A stretch of 64,000 nt of DNA from Vanessa cardui. Lineage: Eukaryota; Arthropoda; Insecta; Lepidoptera; Nymphalidae. The notes beneath the pieces are model-generated. The model saw only the letters and a list, made by a program, of their open reading frames with translations, made no database searches and was not told the origin of the DNA. The stretch covers positions 4,409,501 through 4,473,500 of the forward strand of contig NC_061130.1 in NCBI RefSeq assembly GCF_905220365.1, in the 5' to 3' direction. The position numbers and the translations under genes are program-made. This document shows, piece after piece, positions 46,113 through 58,580 of the stretch. Each line of letters opens with the position of its first letter. Position 1 is the stretch's first letter.

Positions 46113-47898
46113 TTTTATACCACCAAGTTAACATTTACATTAATTTATTTTATTTTATTTAACGTTTACTATTTTAAAAAATCTTTATTTTCAAATCTAT
46201 CATTACTCTAAAGCCCTAAATGTGATGTGTAAGAAATAAATTTCATTTTATTTCATTAATTAAATTAATTTCATAAATACCAACTTATTAGTTACTATTC
46301 AAAACAACTTTTTATTCAACATTGCGTCTTTTAATTAGAAAAAGGTCCATGTAGCAAAACGTCTAACTATCTGAATAGCCGAAAGCCTAATTAGCGAATC
46401 GCCTAAACTTATTAGAATCCATTCACAGGCGTTATATTTATAATTAAATAGGGTAAATTAAGTATAATGATATTTAATTAAAAACAAATTAATTGGAATC
46501 ACAACATCGGTAGAACACTGAAACACAGATTTAGAATCATTAAAAAAATTAATGAGCGGCATTATTGCGCAATCCGATAGTGAAAAAAAGTCGATAAAAT
46601 CGTAATAGTATATTAAGTAACCTACATGTCAGTCCACTGAAAGCAAAATATCATAAAAGTAAAGTTAGAGTAAAAACTTTAAAGCTTATTTCCCAAAAGT
46701 ACCATTGTGGCGCTTTCCTTCCTTTCCTCTGACAATATGTTCAGACATATATACATATAAGCATGTAAATAACTATTGATATAAAATATATTGGACTCAA
46801 ACATATAAATAAAGTATTTATCCGTATAAAACAAATAACATTACCTAACATAAAGAATGTAAACCACTCCTAAAATATTCAGTGTTCTAGCAATTTATGT
46901 CAGTGGATCACAGCCATAAATTATTTGATAGAAATTCGTAAACAAAAACATGGAAGAATATTGACCACACGCGATGCTACATAATATAATACCAATAAAT
47001 AGAAATGTAATAGTAAAAAATAAGACAAATGGGCATAGTTTAACACAAGACTGATGTATAAAGTATAATGCACGCGCCATCATAAAAAAAACAAACGGTT
47101 ACAATGAATTTGGTTTTGTTGAAATACAATTTTTTCGTAAAAATTTTTTTTTATAATTATATTTATTATTTTATTATATTATATTTTTAATGTAGTTATG
47201 TAAGACTCATGCTATCAGTTTTTTCTTTATTATAGTAATTATAAGTATTAATTACCAATATTAAAAATTTAAAAGATTTTTAATTGTATAAGTATTCAAC
47301 AACTAAATAATCTTTAAAATGTGATGCCATCTATTAAATTGAATGAAGAAACAAACTGTTAATAACTAATGACTTTAAAAAACAAATTAATAAAGATAGA
47401 TTATATAATATTTAACTAAATAAGTAATATACTTAAGTTATTTTCATTTTCTTGTTAGAAAAAAATTATACACCACCTAGTGAGAGGTAAGCTAACTAGT
47501 TGAAAAGCCCACAGTTACATTATAATTGTAATTTTAATTACTTTAGTTAAGATCTTAAATGGAATATTTTTAAAAACAAATGACATATTTTACGTACTTA
47601 TTGATTAACTTCGTTCTTTTTTTCTAATTTCCATTACAGATAATCAATAGCTAGCAACACTACTAAATGTCAAGCCGATGACAAGAATATTGTTTGATCT
47701 TTTATGAGAATACTAATCGAATATTTCACCATTTTTTTTGCAAGTATAATTTGGAAAGTAGGTATGTATTTTGTGATGAGATAGTCTTATTTTGTATTAT
47801 TACATTTTATAATCTTATTAAGGATAATTTTAATCGATTTAATCTTTATTCTGTTAATCAACGTGTCCATTTTGCCGGCAGAATAACCGATCGTAATA
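46113..47898. other. Intergenic sequence and presumed HIP promoter/5' UTR
   Basis: AT-rich. No repeat family recognised. The last few hundred bases before 47899 should hold the HIP promoter and 5' UTR; no core element stands out. A hydrophobic 62-codon minus ORF (47083-46895) is not supported. Confidence 0.4.
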
Positions 47899-50800
47899 AT
47901 GAGTTGTCCGTTTAGTGAGGAACAATTGTTGCAATTAAAAGCTTTTGTAGAGCTATGCAGGATACAGCCTCAGATATTGCAACACCCTAAATTGTCTTTT
48001 TTCAAAGACTATTTAGTATCACTCGGCGTAACCATACCCAATGTTTCTCGGGAAAGTCAGGATGTTCCGGCATCTGGCGACCGGTATGTACTAAATATTA
48101 TTAAATCGTTGTTTATTCATATTCTTAAATGCATATTATTGTTTTAAATTTTCAAAATATACAGTGCGAATGCTGAACCCAATCCTGAACCGTGTAAGGC
48201 AAGTGCCTCGTCTGAAGAAGAGTCTGATCCGGAGTCTGACGTAGAACTAGACATGGAAGGTATGTTATAGTTCTTTCTACGGCTTTCCTTATACTTTTGA
48301 GTATTTTGAACTTTACAAATTACAAGTCTATGCCTTAGTTCTAAAAAGTCTTATATCATTGAATCTTAGGTTTGATAATCAGAATTTAAACAATTGACAA
48401 TATTGTTTTATATAATATGTCTTTCTGTATAATATTGTGGTATTAGTGTGAGACTTAAGCCATTTTAGTACAAATTGGTATATTTATTTAAATGATTTAG
48501 CAACTGATAATATGTAGTTTACGCTATGCTCATATTGCTTTGGCTTTTGGCATTTAGCACCAGGTCACAGAATTTATGAATAATATGAATAATTATAAAT
48601 GTTTCGAAACATGATCAAAACTAAACTGATACTAAGCATATAAAAAATACTTGTATGTCTTCTGAGTGTATCATCAATAATGCAATTGAATCAAATCATT
48701 GTGCACTTGTTAGCATTAATGTGTAGGTATCAGACAGTGTAGGTATCATATTAATATTATAAATTTAATTGTAAAATTTAAAGTAGGTTTGTCTGTCTGT
48801 CTGTCGCACTTTCATGATCAAACCAATGAACCAAATTTGATAAAATTTCCTGTGAAGCAAACTTGATCTTCAAGGAAGAACATGAGTGATAATTTCTGCC
48901 CAAGGGGTTGGTTGTAAATGATAACCACCCCCTAAAAAGAGCAAGCAAATCCACGGCTGACAACTAGTTCTATCAATATAAATGACCAGCAAATGTTAGC
49001 AAAGATATGTGCCATGCAGTAGCTAGAATATTTTTACGTTTATAAACAATTAAATATATCTGTCTCCTGATTTCAATTCACAGGTGTAATCTCTGATACG
49101 TCAGAAGCAAATCAAGAGATGGGTGATCAATTAAAGGAAGTGACAGATGAAGAACGTGATCAGTCTGATGAGAAAAGATCTGAAGCGATGCAAGCATTCT
49201 CGGAACAGCGGTTGGATGAAGCTATCGCTTTGTACACAGAAGCTATAAAACTAAATCCACAGAGTGCTTTGCTTTTTGCTAAAAGGGGTCAGGTAATAGT
49301 AGTACACATTATGTTCATTAGTTTATATAAATCCTGCAATACGCATTTTAGTTCATATATTTATTTATTATTTATTACACTACTAATACTGCACCATCTA
49401 TGTACATACTCATACGTTACGTTTATTTATCCTGGTGTGAGAAAAATATTTTCATATTTCATTCGGAAACATAAAGCACAATATAATACACAAAAATTTG
49501 AAAACAATGAAGTTTTTACACAAGCTAACAGTTTCTACACTATATAACGCGGAGTTAACTTGATATCAATATTATTTTAAAAGTAACAAAATATATAAAC
49601 AATAAGAACATTTTATCTTATTAATAATATTGCTGTTTACAATTTTTATCACAAGCTCTTATCAGACAGCATTTTTTGGTGTAGTTCATCAAATGTTGAC
49701 ATTGAATGTGATTTACATTTTTCTCTAATAAAAATATATTGGATTAACAATATTATTTAAAATTTTATAAATAAAATATTGATATTTACAGCCTATATTT
49801 ATCAAGCTGCTCAATATACTTTTCTTTTAAAAAGTGGATTCAAATATGCACTTTTTTATTGTAGATTCAAAACAGTTAAATACAATAATGTAAGTTTTAA
49901 TATTAAAAGGTCAATTTAGTGATTGATTGAGTTGAATTGATGATGAAAATAAAATTAAAATGTCATAACATACATATATAGTGGCACTGTGTATTTTCAT
50001 TAGCATTATTCATTATTGCTCTGCCGACTGGTCATACTGTGACTGTTATATAATTTTTTTTATTTTATGGAATAGATTGGCGGATGACCATATGAGCCAC
50101 ATGATGGTAAGTGGTAATCATCACCCATAGACAATGACGCTGTAAGAAATATTAACTATTCCTTACATTGTCAATGCGCCACCAACCTTGGGAACTAAGA
50201 TGCTATGTCCCTTGTGCCTGTAGTTACACTGGCTCACTCACCCTTCAAACCAGAACACAACAATACTGCATATTGTTGTTTAGCAGTAGTATATCTAATG
50301 AGTGGGTGGTACCTACCCAGACGGGCTTGCACAAAGCCCTACTACCAAGTGAAAACCTTTGTATAAATAGATTTAGCTTTATAAATGAGCTTTGAAAAAA
50401 AACTAATTTATTTTTGATGGAATGGAATGCCCCTTGGAATGTTTAATGAGGTTGTGAGCTTTATTTGGGGAATGGAAGTTGAAATTTATTTATCCTTCTA
50501 TTTATATGTAAAAGAACATTGTTATACTATTTTCCTAAAGGATCATAAAAAACTTTTGCTTTAAAAAAATAATTTGTTTTAGCTATTAGCATGTTTTCAA
50601 ACGAAATGTAAATTTGCTGATGTTATTTTTATTAAAGTAAACATTATATGTTCTTATATTTCGTATAGATATCTATTTATAAACATCAAAACAATAATAA
50701 TAATTGTAATTCTATACAGGCTTTTATGGTGTAACACTCCATTTTTTACATTGTTCATTGAGTTAGCCATGAAAGTGATACAGAGATACTTTCGCATTTG

Positions 50801-53800
50801 TAATATTAGTATAGATGGTGCACTAAGTTAATTGCTCACTGATTTTAATATCTCAAAATATATAGATATTACTGAACTAACTTTTGACTCAATCTGCCAT
50901 TTGCTCAGCACTTTACAACTTTGACGAAGGATGTATGCACGTTAAGTATTCGTATATAAACAAGCAAGCCACATTCAATTATTGATACCAATCACCGCTT
51001 GTTAACATGTCTCATGAAGCATGACGATAAACAGTGTACTATACATGTTTAAAAGATATACATATTCATTCGGTAACAAAAACAGAAAAGGGCTTAATTG
51101 TAAAAGCCAATAAATGTCCCACTGTTGGGTGAAGGCGCCCTTTCCATTAGAGAAGGCTTGGAGTTAATTCAATAAATATTTTTTTTCTTAAGAACAGTAT
51201 TATGAAAGATTATTTAACATTGAAGGTGGCAATGGTTTATATTCTGTATACTTATTTAAAATTTGTTTTTTTGTTTGTTTCAGGTATTCCTTAAACAAAA
51301 CAAGTTGCATGCCTGTATCAAGGACTGTACGCAGGCTTTGGAACTGAACTGTGATAGTGCAGCTGCATATAAATTCAGAGGACGAGCATACAGGTATGAT
51401 TTTTATTTTCTTATACAATTTGCTTTCATATTCTCTTATGTCTGTTTATTTTGAGAAATTATTTTAAATTATTAATTATTAATTATTTTAATTTAAACAG
51501 TTATTTCTTTGTTAGTTTTGATTAAACTTAATAAAATAAACTAAATACAAAATGATAAATTCCTGAAATTACTTGTTCCATTTTCCAAAATATTCAGACA
51601 GAAAATACTATGTCCTTACCTTGAAATTTTCTAAAGCTGTTTATAAGTTGCTTACAAAACAATATGAGAGTTACTGTATTTTTTTATTTATTCTGTGTTT
51701 TATAAAAATTGTTTTGTTTTTTTTAATATATTTTTGTTTCATCCAACATGGTAAAATTTGTGTTGATATAGACTTTGCATAGACACCGAGATAAAATATC
51801 CAACTCAAGTCATGCCATTTTGATTTATTAAACAGTAACTTGAAGATATAAGGAATAATTCAATGTAATAATTCAACAATATTTTAGTCTCTTGGGTAAG
51901 TTTGAAGAGGCTTCACACGATCTCTGCGAGTCACTGAAGATTGACTATGACGATCAAGCCAATGAGTGGCTAACTCTAGTGAAACCAAACGCTGAGAAGC
52001 TCCGCCAACACAAACTCAGTATTCAACGCAAGAAAGAAGAGAAAGAGGTTTTTTTTATTTATTTAAATAGGCAGACTGACGATGAGGCAAGATGAAGGTA
52101 GATGGCCATCGCCCATAGACATTAGCTCTATGACCCTTTCACCACCTCTTATATTGTCAATGCATACCAACCTTGAGAACTAAGATATTATGTCCCTTGT
52201 GTCTGTATTTCACCCCCATTTACCCTTTGAGCTGGAACACAATAATACTAAATATTCCAGTATGCCAGTAGGATATGAGATTAAGGGGTGGTATACACTC
52301 AGACGTACTTGCACAAAGCCTACCTCTTAATACTTAAGAGGTAAGTTAATATACAGATAAACTATTTTTTATTTTTATTTTGTCGTATTCATTTATATAC
52401 TTCATTCTTACTTCACAATGGATTATAACAATGCTATATTATTCATCACAATGACTTTTGTTTAAACAATGATCAAGAAAGCATAATATATAGGTTGATT
52501 AAAATAATTGGTATTCGATTAAAATATGATCTTTGAGATACCTCTACTAACAAATTAAAACTTAGTTGGATCAAAACCAAAAAATATATTATATTCTAAG
52601 TAATAAAGATTATCAGATAATAAGGAAAACTATATTGGCTTTAAAAAACTGAAACCAGACATCTGACACTAAATACTAATTTGGTCAAGATCATATACCC
52701 TACTAGGCAATACACTTCTAATTAATAGTTAGTTTAGTAACCAATATCAATGTTACATTCTAACTTCTAACAATACTAGGTATAGTTCGACACAACTTAG
52801 ATGTAGCATCAGCAAAATTAGTAAAACCAATCGCACCCGAATGTTTTTTTTTTTCTGGTATAGGTTGGCGGACGAACATATGGGCCACCTGTTGGTAAGT
52901 GGTCACCATCGCCCATGGACAATGACGCTGTAAGAAATATTAACTATTCTCGGGTCGAACTGACGCGAGAATCTATAGCGACGAATAGCGTCGAATGGCG
53001 CGATAGGGAGCTATTTCTATTGGTCGTATAAATCGACAGTAATCGGTTTTAATTAATTTGCCGACGCTACATTCTAAGTTGTGTCGTATTATACTTAAGT
53101 CTTAGTTCAAATTCATAATTGATTGAATATTTCAGCACCGTGAGAAATTACGAAGAGCCCGCAACGCGCAAGAGGCTCGTGCGAAGGCAGCTCAAGAGGC
53201 GCAAGCGCAGGCCGGCTTCCGCGGGGCCGCGCCCCCCGGCATGGACTCCTTCGAAAACGTTGACTTCGCCAAACTAATCTCCGATCGTGAACTATTTGAA
53301 ACACTGAAGGTATGAAAGCAAAGCTGACCTGAGATGGCCCAGTGATTAGAAACGATGATTGCGGGTTCAAACCCAGGCATGCACTACATATATGTGCTTA
53401 ATTTGTGTTTATAATTCATCCCGTGCTCGACGGTAAAAGTAAACATAGTGAGTAAACCTGCATGTGTCTAATTTCATCGGAATTCTGCCACATGTTCATT
53501 CCACAAACCCGCATTGGAACAGGGTGGTGGAATATGTTCCAAAACCTCTCCTTAATGGAAGAGGAGAGAGCCTTATGCCAGTAGTGGGAAATTAACAGGC
53601 TGTTACTTTACTTTTGTTATGAAAACAAAATGTATACATACAATTTTATAGATTAAGATAAATATTGAAAAATATTGAAACAATTGACAGTTGTCATATG
53701 AAAACTTCATATCAAAAAACAATCTTCTTAGTTTTGTTCTGCTTGAAATCGTAATCTGATGTCTGGAAAATGCAAGACTTATAATACAATGATATAGGAC

Positions 53801-55105
53801 ACTACGTATTGTCTTCCTAAAAATATGTTACTGAACAATCTTTGCTTACTTTATATGCAATCACTGTCAGTCCTAAAAAATATTGAAAATACTTATTTCC
53901 TAAATGAATGACGAATCTTTTATTATGTTTAAAACACATTTGCGTTACGTTTTCGTATATGTTATCTAACCATAGACAATAAGCAAAATCTAGAATCTGT
54001 ATATGTTTACATGTGTTAAGACTATAGTCTTAACTAAAAGGTAGGACTTAAAAAAAAAGTATAAAATGTATTGTATCATCTCTTTCCAAGATTTTTCATC
54101 CTTCCTTGTTATTAAAGGTTGGGTTAAATTATAAAATAAATTATTATAATATAATTTAATAAATTGTTTTAGGACCCAGAAATATCGGCCGCCTTATATG
54201 ATGTCTCATCAAACCCGGCAAACTTCATTAAATATCAGAACAATCCCAAGATAGTAGCTGCCTTAGAAATGTTAAGGAGTAAATTTGGAGCTGGTGGTGG
54301 ACCAGCACCGGGTGGTTTTGGAGGTAAAAATATTTACTTTTTACTTGTCATCGTACTTTGGTTCATTTAACATTTTATTATTAATTTTCAAAGATATTTT
54401 GTTTTCTTTTTTGTGTTTATGGTATAGGTTGGCGGGCGAGCATATGGGCCACCTGATGGAAAGTGGTCACCATCACCCATAGACAATGACGCTGTAAGAA
54501 ATATTACCTTACATCGTCAATGTGCCACCAACCTTGGGAACTAAGATGTTATGCCCCTTGTGCCTGTAGTTACACTGGCTCACTCACCCTTCAAACCGGA
54601 ACACAACAATACGGAACAAACAATAATGAGTACTGTTATTTGGCAGTATAATAACTGATGAGTGGGTGGTACCTACCCAGACGGGCTTGCACAAAGCCCT
54701 ACCACCAAGTATAGACTTCTTGAAGTAGATTGTAAAAAGTACTATTTATTTTTCTACAACACAACACTGCAAAGTACTATTTATTTTTCTGTTTTAACAA
54801 TTTTGGCATTCATATTTTTTTAGTAATTTATTTTAGCTGACCATATCTGCTTAAGTCATGTTAATCTGCTAAAGTACTAATGAGTACACTCTTATATATC
54901 AAGAAATTGTAGAAAGAAATAGTATACATATATGTTTTTTTTACCATGGTAATACTTACACACATATACACACACACACCTATACACTTTTGACTTAGAC
55001 TGCAGGTTACTGTATTATTTTTATAATTGTTAATTTATTACAGGTTTCGGAGGCGCACCAACTGCTGGAGCTAAAAATTCTGACGATGATGTCGGCTTAG
55101 ACTAG
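47899..55105 (+). CDS. HIP: Hsc70-interacting protein (HIP/ST13), 8 coding exons
   Basis: Co-chaperone that binds the Hsp70/Hsc70 ATPase domain in the cytosol and stabilises its ADP state. Exons: 47899-48083, 48165-48259, 49084-49292, 51284-51393, 51888-52047, 53136-53309, 54173-54323, 55044-55105; all introns are GT-AG and phases agree, giving 381 aa (human ST13 is 369). Residues 1-45 are the N-terminal dimerisation region (ELCRIQPQILQHP), 75-95 an acidic linker, 121-222 three TPRs (DEAIALYTEAIKLNP, KLHACIKDCTQALELN, GKFEEASHDL), 232-278 a charged helix, 295-350 the C-terminal DP/STI1 domain (NPANFIKYQNNPK), then a Gly-rich tail. The vertebrate GGMP repeats are missing. Introns hold a Helitron-like piece, SINEs and a MITE. 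The start is supported by alignment to the family N-terminus. Confidence 0.95.
48741..48967 (+). mobile_element. Helitron-like element in HIP intron 2
   Basis: TCATATTAATATTATAAATT, TCTGTCTGTCTGTCGCACTT, AATTTGATAAAATTTCCTGT and the end CCACGGCTGACAACTAG, Lep1-like in order. Confidence 0.6.
50065..50349 (-). mobile_element. SINE family A in HIP intron 3
   Basis: Full-length copy, TTTTATGGAATAGATTGGCG to CACAAAGCCCTACTACCAAG. The 75-codon ORF across it is a shadow. Confidence 0.82.
51090..51172 (-). mobile_element. SINE family B remnant in HIP intron 3
   Basis: AAATGTCCCACTGTTGGGTG and CCCTTTCCATTAGAGAAGG keep the SINE B 3' body; short and diverged. Confidence 0.4.
52063..52325 (-). mobile_element. 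Old SINE family A at the start of HIP intron 5
   Basis: Begins about 15 bp after the exon 5 donor: GGCAGACTGACGATGAGGC, ACCAACCTTGAGAACTAAG, CAGACGTACTTGCACAAAGC. Diverged. Confidence 0.6.
52780..53094. mobile_element. MITE family E (copy 2), split by a SINE, in HIP intron 5
   Basis: The termini match the copy at 1885-2186 in inverted form (CACAACTTAGATGTAGCATC; TACATTCTAAGTTGTGTCG), and the interior resumes at 52948 with CGGGTCGAACTGACGCGAGA. Its right end lies 41 bp before exon 6, so it supplies most of the sequence near that 3' splice site. Confidence 0.8.
52857..52947 (-). mobile_element. 5'-truncated SINE family A inside the MITE
   Basis: Only the last ~90 bp of the SINE (GGTATAGGTTGGCGGACGAA to TAAGAAATATTAACTATT), placed after a T-run in the MITE. 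Confidence 0.78.
53326..53615 (+). mobile_element. SINE family B in HIP intron 6
   Basis: GAGATGGCCCAGTGATTAGA to TTAACAGGCTGTTACTTTAC, about 17 bp downstream of the exon 6 donor. It is the TTACTTTAC-tail subfamily; the head has lost about 10 bp. Confidence 0.82.
54418..54713 (-). mobile_element. SINE family A, full-length, in HIP intron 7
   Basis: TTTATGGTATAGGTTGGCGG to AAAGCCCTACCACCAAG, with a short local duplication (AACAATACGGAACAAACAAT). Confidence 0.88.
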
Positions 55106-56626
55106 AGACAATTCATGTTTGGAATACCAAATAACTATTGTTTGAACATTCATAATCAAAGTATGTTATATATTGTGAAACACGATCAAAAACATTTCTT
55201 CTATTGTACTGAAGTTGTATGTTTTTATTAAATTACTTGCAATTGTTTTTCTCTATGTATAGAATAATTTTAAATTGCTCGCAAAATTCCCATCGATAAG
55301 CTGTTTTAAAAATTCATTCTCACTTCTGTAAAAATGTATTTAGAGTTAAAACAATTAAAATAACATGTAAATGTTTGATAAATATATAAATTGAATGGAT
55401 TTATTGGCAACATCCAATATATATCTTTTTAATATATTTTTTTAACAAAAAAATGTCCTCTGTAATTTTGCTTTGACATCAAAAAATTTATGGTGTAGGA
55501 ATACATTTTTTTATTTAAGCATTTTTATAGCTACACAAGATGTTTAGTAAATTGTATTTTAATTTGCTGGCAGTAAATACTTCAATACTTAAATTGCTGT
55601 TTTATTACCTGTTGTGTTTCTGAATTTAGTTTTATTACTCTTTCTTAAAGGAATATAAAAAATATTGATTATATAAATTTGTAATATTAAGATTCAGTAT
55701 GATTTAAATTAAAAGGTCGTAGGAGGCTAGGATTATTAAATTATAGTCCTATATACATAGCTCATCTTAAAAGATCATACTATCTAGATTTTAAATGTGG
55801 CTTATTTATGTTAAAAGCCGCAATAAAGTTGAATTGACTTCTTGTTTGTGGATTCAATGTTGGAGCAGCTATTATTAAAAAAATTCACCAACTAAATTTT
55901 ACTGGCGGACTAAAGTAAATTTTATAATTTTTACATTTCTTTCTATATATTATTATTTATTTATGGCGAATGGAATAGCATTTTTTACCTTTCTATATTG
56001 CACATTTAAATAATAAAATTGAATGTAAGGACTCTTGGGTTTAACTCTAAAATCTTAGAAATTTAAAAGCAAATATATTTAAAAGAAAATTAATATATTT
56101 TTAATATTATCAATTGTTGCATGTGTGATAAAATTAACATTTTTATGTACAATTAAAAGAGATGCAATTTTTATGATTATATTATATCTTTCTCCACAGG
56201 CATATGCTTGGGTTAAAAGTTTTCCTAAATTTCACTTGCATTATTGGTGAAGGAAAACTTTGAGAGGAAATCTGCAAGTTTTCAATTTCAATGAATAATA
56301 TCTGCTACTAGGGTCTACAGTAATTACTAGTCTGTGTTGAATGATGGAAAAAGCTCGAACCTCCTCAATAGATGAGAGCAGCAGAACAATTACAGAATTT
56401 CGCATTATTCCGTTTTTTGCATTATTGCACTGAATTTACACATTGGGGTGCTACTATTTTCCTGGAGTTTTTTCTTTCCGTGTCTCTTTCTGCCATTGTT
56501 TCTTTGCAATAACATTATCTTTTTAAGCAGAAGGTCTATTGTCTTGTTACACTCATAATTCAATGGAACAGCAAATGAAACACATAATTAACAGATATCT
56601 AATTTAATTTCCTTTTTAATTCTAAT
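55106..56626. other. Convergent 3' regions of HIP and mRpL38
   Basis: 3' UTRs of two tail-to-tail genes. A plus-strand AATAAA at 55822-55827 could end HIP; TTTATT at 55956-55961 (AATAAA on minus) could serve mRpL38. 56215-56400 carries a very faint SINE B trace (GGTGAAGGAAAACTTTGAGA). Confidence 0.5.
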
Positions 56627-58580
56627 TTACACATCATTAACTCTTCCCCAACCTAATCTTATCTTTTTCTCATGCACTTTCAGCCATGATGGCATATTTC
56701 TTGGTAGTGGATGGGCATTTGGGAATCTTAAGGGAGGTGCAGGAGCCTTAAACGGATCCTCAGTTTTCAATTTCCTCAGTAAATATTCCTTGTTGATTTG
56801 TTTCGGATCTCTATACTTGTCCATATATAAGTTGAATGGTTTTCTCCTAGGGAACCACTCTTGAGGCCTTATGTAAGGTTCTGGGAAGTCATATTCATAA
56901 ACTGGAACAAAAAAAATATATAAAACATACAATCATAAGAAAAAATATACAATAATGATAATTATGTAAGTATAAAATATAAATTACTTGGTTCTTTTCG
57001 ATTTAATGTTTTATTAAAGAAATCTTTCACAGTTATATCCCAATCACTTTGGTAGAAAGCGAGCCCTATTGGTGTAATATTATCTTGATATTTTTTGTAC
57101 CAATCCCTAGTACAAAATGTTCTTTCCTCCAGGGATGATGATGAGGTGACTGAAAAAAAAATATATTAAGAAAATATTAAGTATGATAGATAAATATGTA
57201 CTAAATTTAATAGTGATTAATTGTACTACTACTAGAACACTTAACAGGAGAAAAGCTTATGAAGACAGTTGGCATATCCCACCACCACTGAATAGTTAAT
57301 CTAACACTAAACAGCAATTCTGAGTGTTTTTGTGTTCCCGTATGAAGAATGATCGAGCCAGTGAGACATCAGGCACAAAGACGTTATAAGGAATTATTAA
57401 TAATTTTTATAGCACTAATGACAAAATGGAAAAATCTTGGCAGTGGTGATTTGCCAACCATACAACTACCATATTATGAAAAAAAATCTTGTATGTGTAA
57501 GGCAAAATCGAAAGCTACTATATCTTCAAGCAACAAAGTATGTGGTATGGTCCCTGACTTCATATCTAATGCATGTTGTTAGCCACTTTCAAACACTAAG
57601 CTCTTTCCATAAAATCCTTTATAGCACTACTATTATATTTAATATTATACTAAGTATTAATTAATTAACAATATAACAAAACTTACTTTTAGGTAAATCA
57701 TACGAAATCATTCCATCTTGCTTATATAAAACAAAAACATATCTATGATAGCCTGTTCCCTTCAGTGGAAATGGTCGTAAATAATCAGCAATAACATCTC
57801 CCTTTTCAATTGAATTTCCCGGGATGTTGGCTATAAACCAGTGAACATATTCCTTGTCATTTTCTGTCAAATGTCCATCGAGGTTAGTTAAAGCGAGTGT
57901 CCACAATGTATTACCATCTGTTTCATATGCAACATGTGGACTTTCAAGAGCTTCTGCAGGTTTTATCACATTTCCATAGTAGACCGGTAAGCAGTTACCA
58001 TCGTTAATGTCATAAAATACTTCTAAATGCAGCTGAGGTATGAAAAATCCTTCTCCATATAAATGTTCAAATACACCATAGTGATCAGCTATTTGTTTTT
58101 TATGCATGGGGCCTAACGACTGGAGCCAGTCTTTCTTAGATCGCTCCAAATCAACTTCTAAAAGGCCTTTGCGCGCGAGCTCTTCCATTTTTTTATCATT
58201 TTTAGCTGTTTTCGATTGTTCCATTCGTTCTTCACGAGCTTTGGATGATGATTTTCTAAGACATGAAATTATAATTAAATTTAAAAATTATAATAATTTA
58301 ATATTTAGTGTTGCAGATACAGAACAATTATGTGTATTTCTATATCGTAATTAAAATTTTACAAAATATATTATTAACGTGTAGCAAATACTCACTTCTC
58401 TGACGGATATCCAATGTCAATTCTTGTTGTGTACAATTCATCTTTATAATTAAGCTCATCTAATCTTTCTTTTATTGTTCTGCATTGTATTGGAGGTTTT
58501 CCTCTTATTCGATGGCCCAACCGTATTTGTTGATATTGGTGAAAACTATTTATTCGCCAAAAGGAGCGAAAATTATTCAT
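56627..58580 (-). CDS. mRpL38: Mitochondrial ribosomal protein L38 (mL38), 4 exons
   Basis: Structural protein of the mitochondrial large ribosomal subunit, with a PEBP-type fold. Minus exons: 58580-58396, 58255-57687, 57149-56988, 56901-56627; all introns are GT-AG in consistent phase, giving 396 aa (human MRPL38 is 380). Residues 1-30 are basic with few acidic residues (NNFRSFWRINSF, LGHRIRGK), as in a mitochondrial presequence. The PEBP-like domain spans about 135-300: GNTLWTLALTNLDGHL (176-191), WFIANIPG (201-208) and the signature GTGYHRYVFVLYKQ (228-241). The C-terminus, IRPQEWFPRRKPFNLYMDKY (316-335) to GWGRVNDV, is typical of mL38. No repeat was seen in its introns. It converges on HIP and diverges from the KDM5-like gene. 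Confidence 0.94.

Noticed and set aside
46895..47083. Hydrophobic minus ORF, possible membrane peptide
   Set aside because: Chance frame in AT-rich DNA upstream of HIP.
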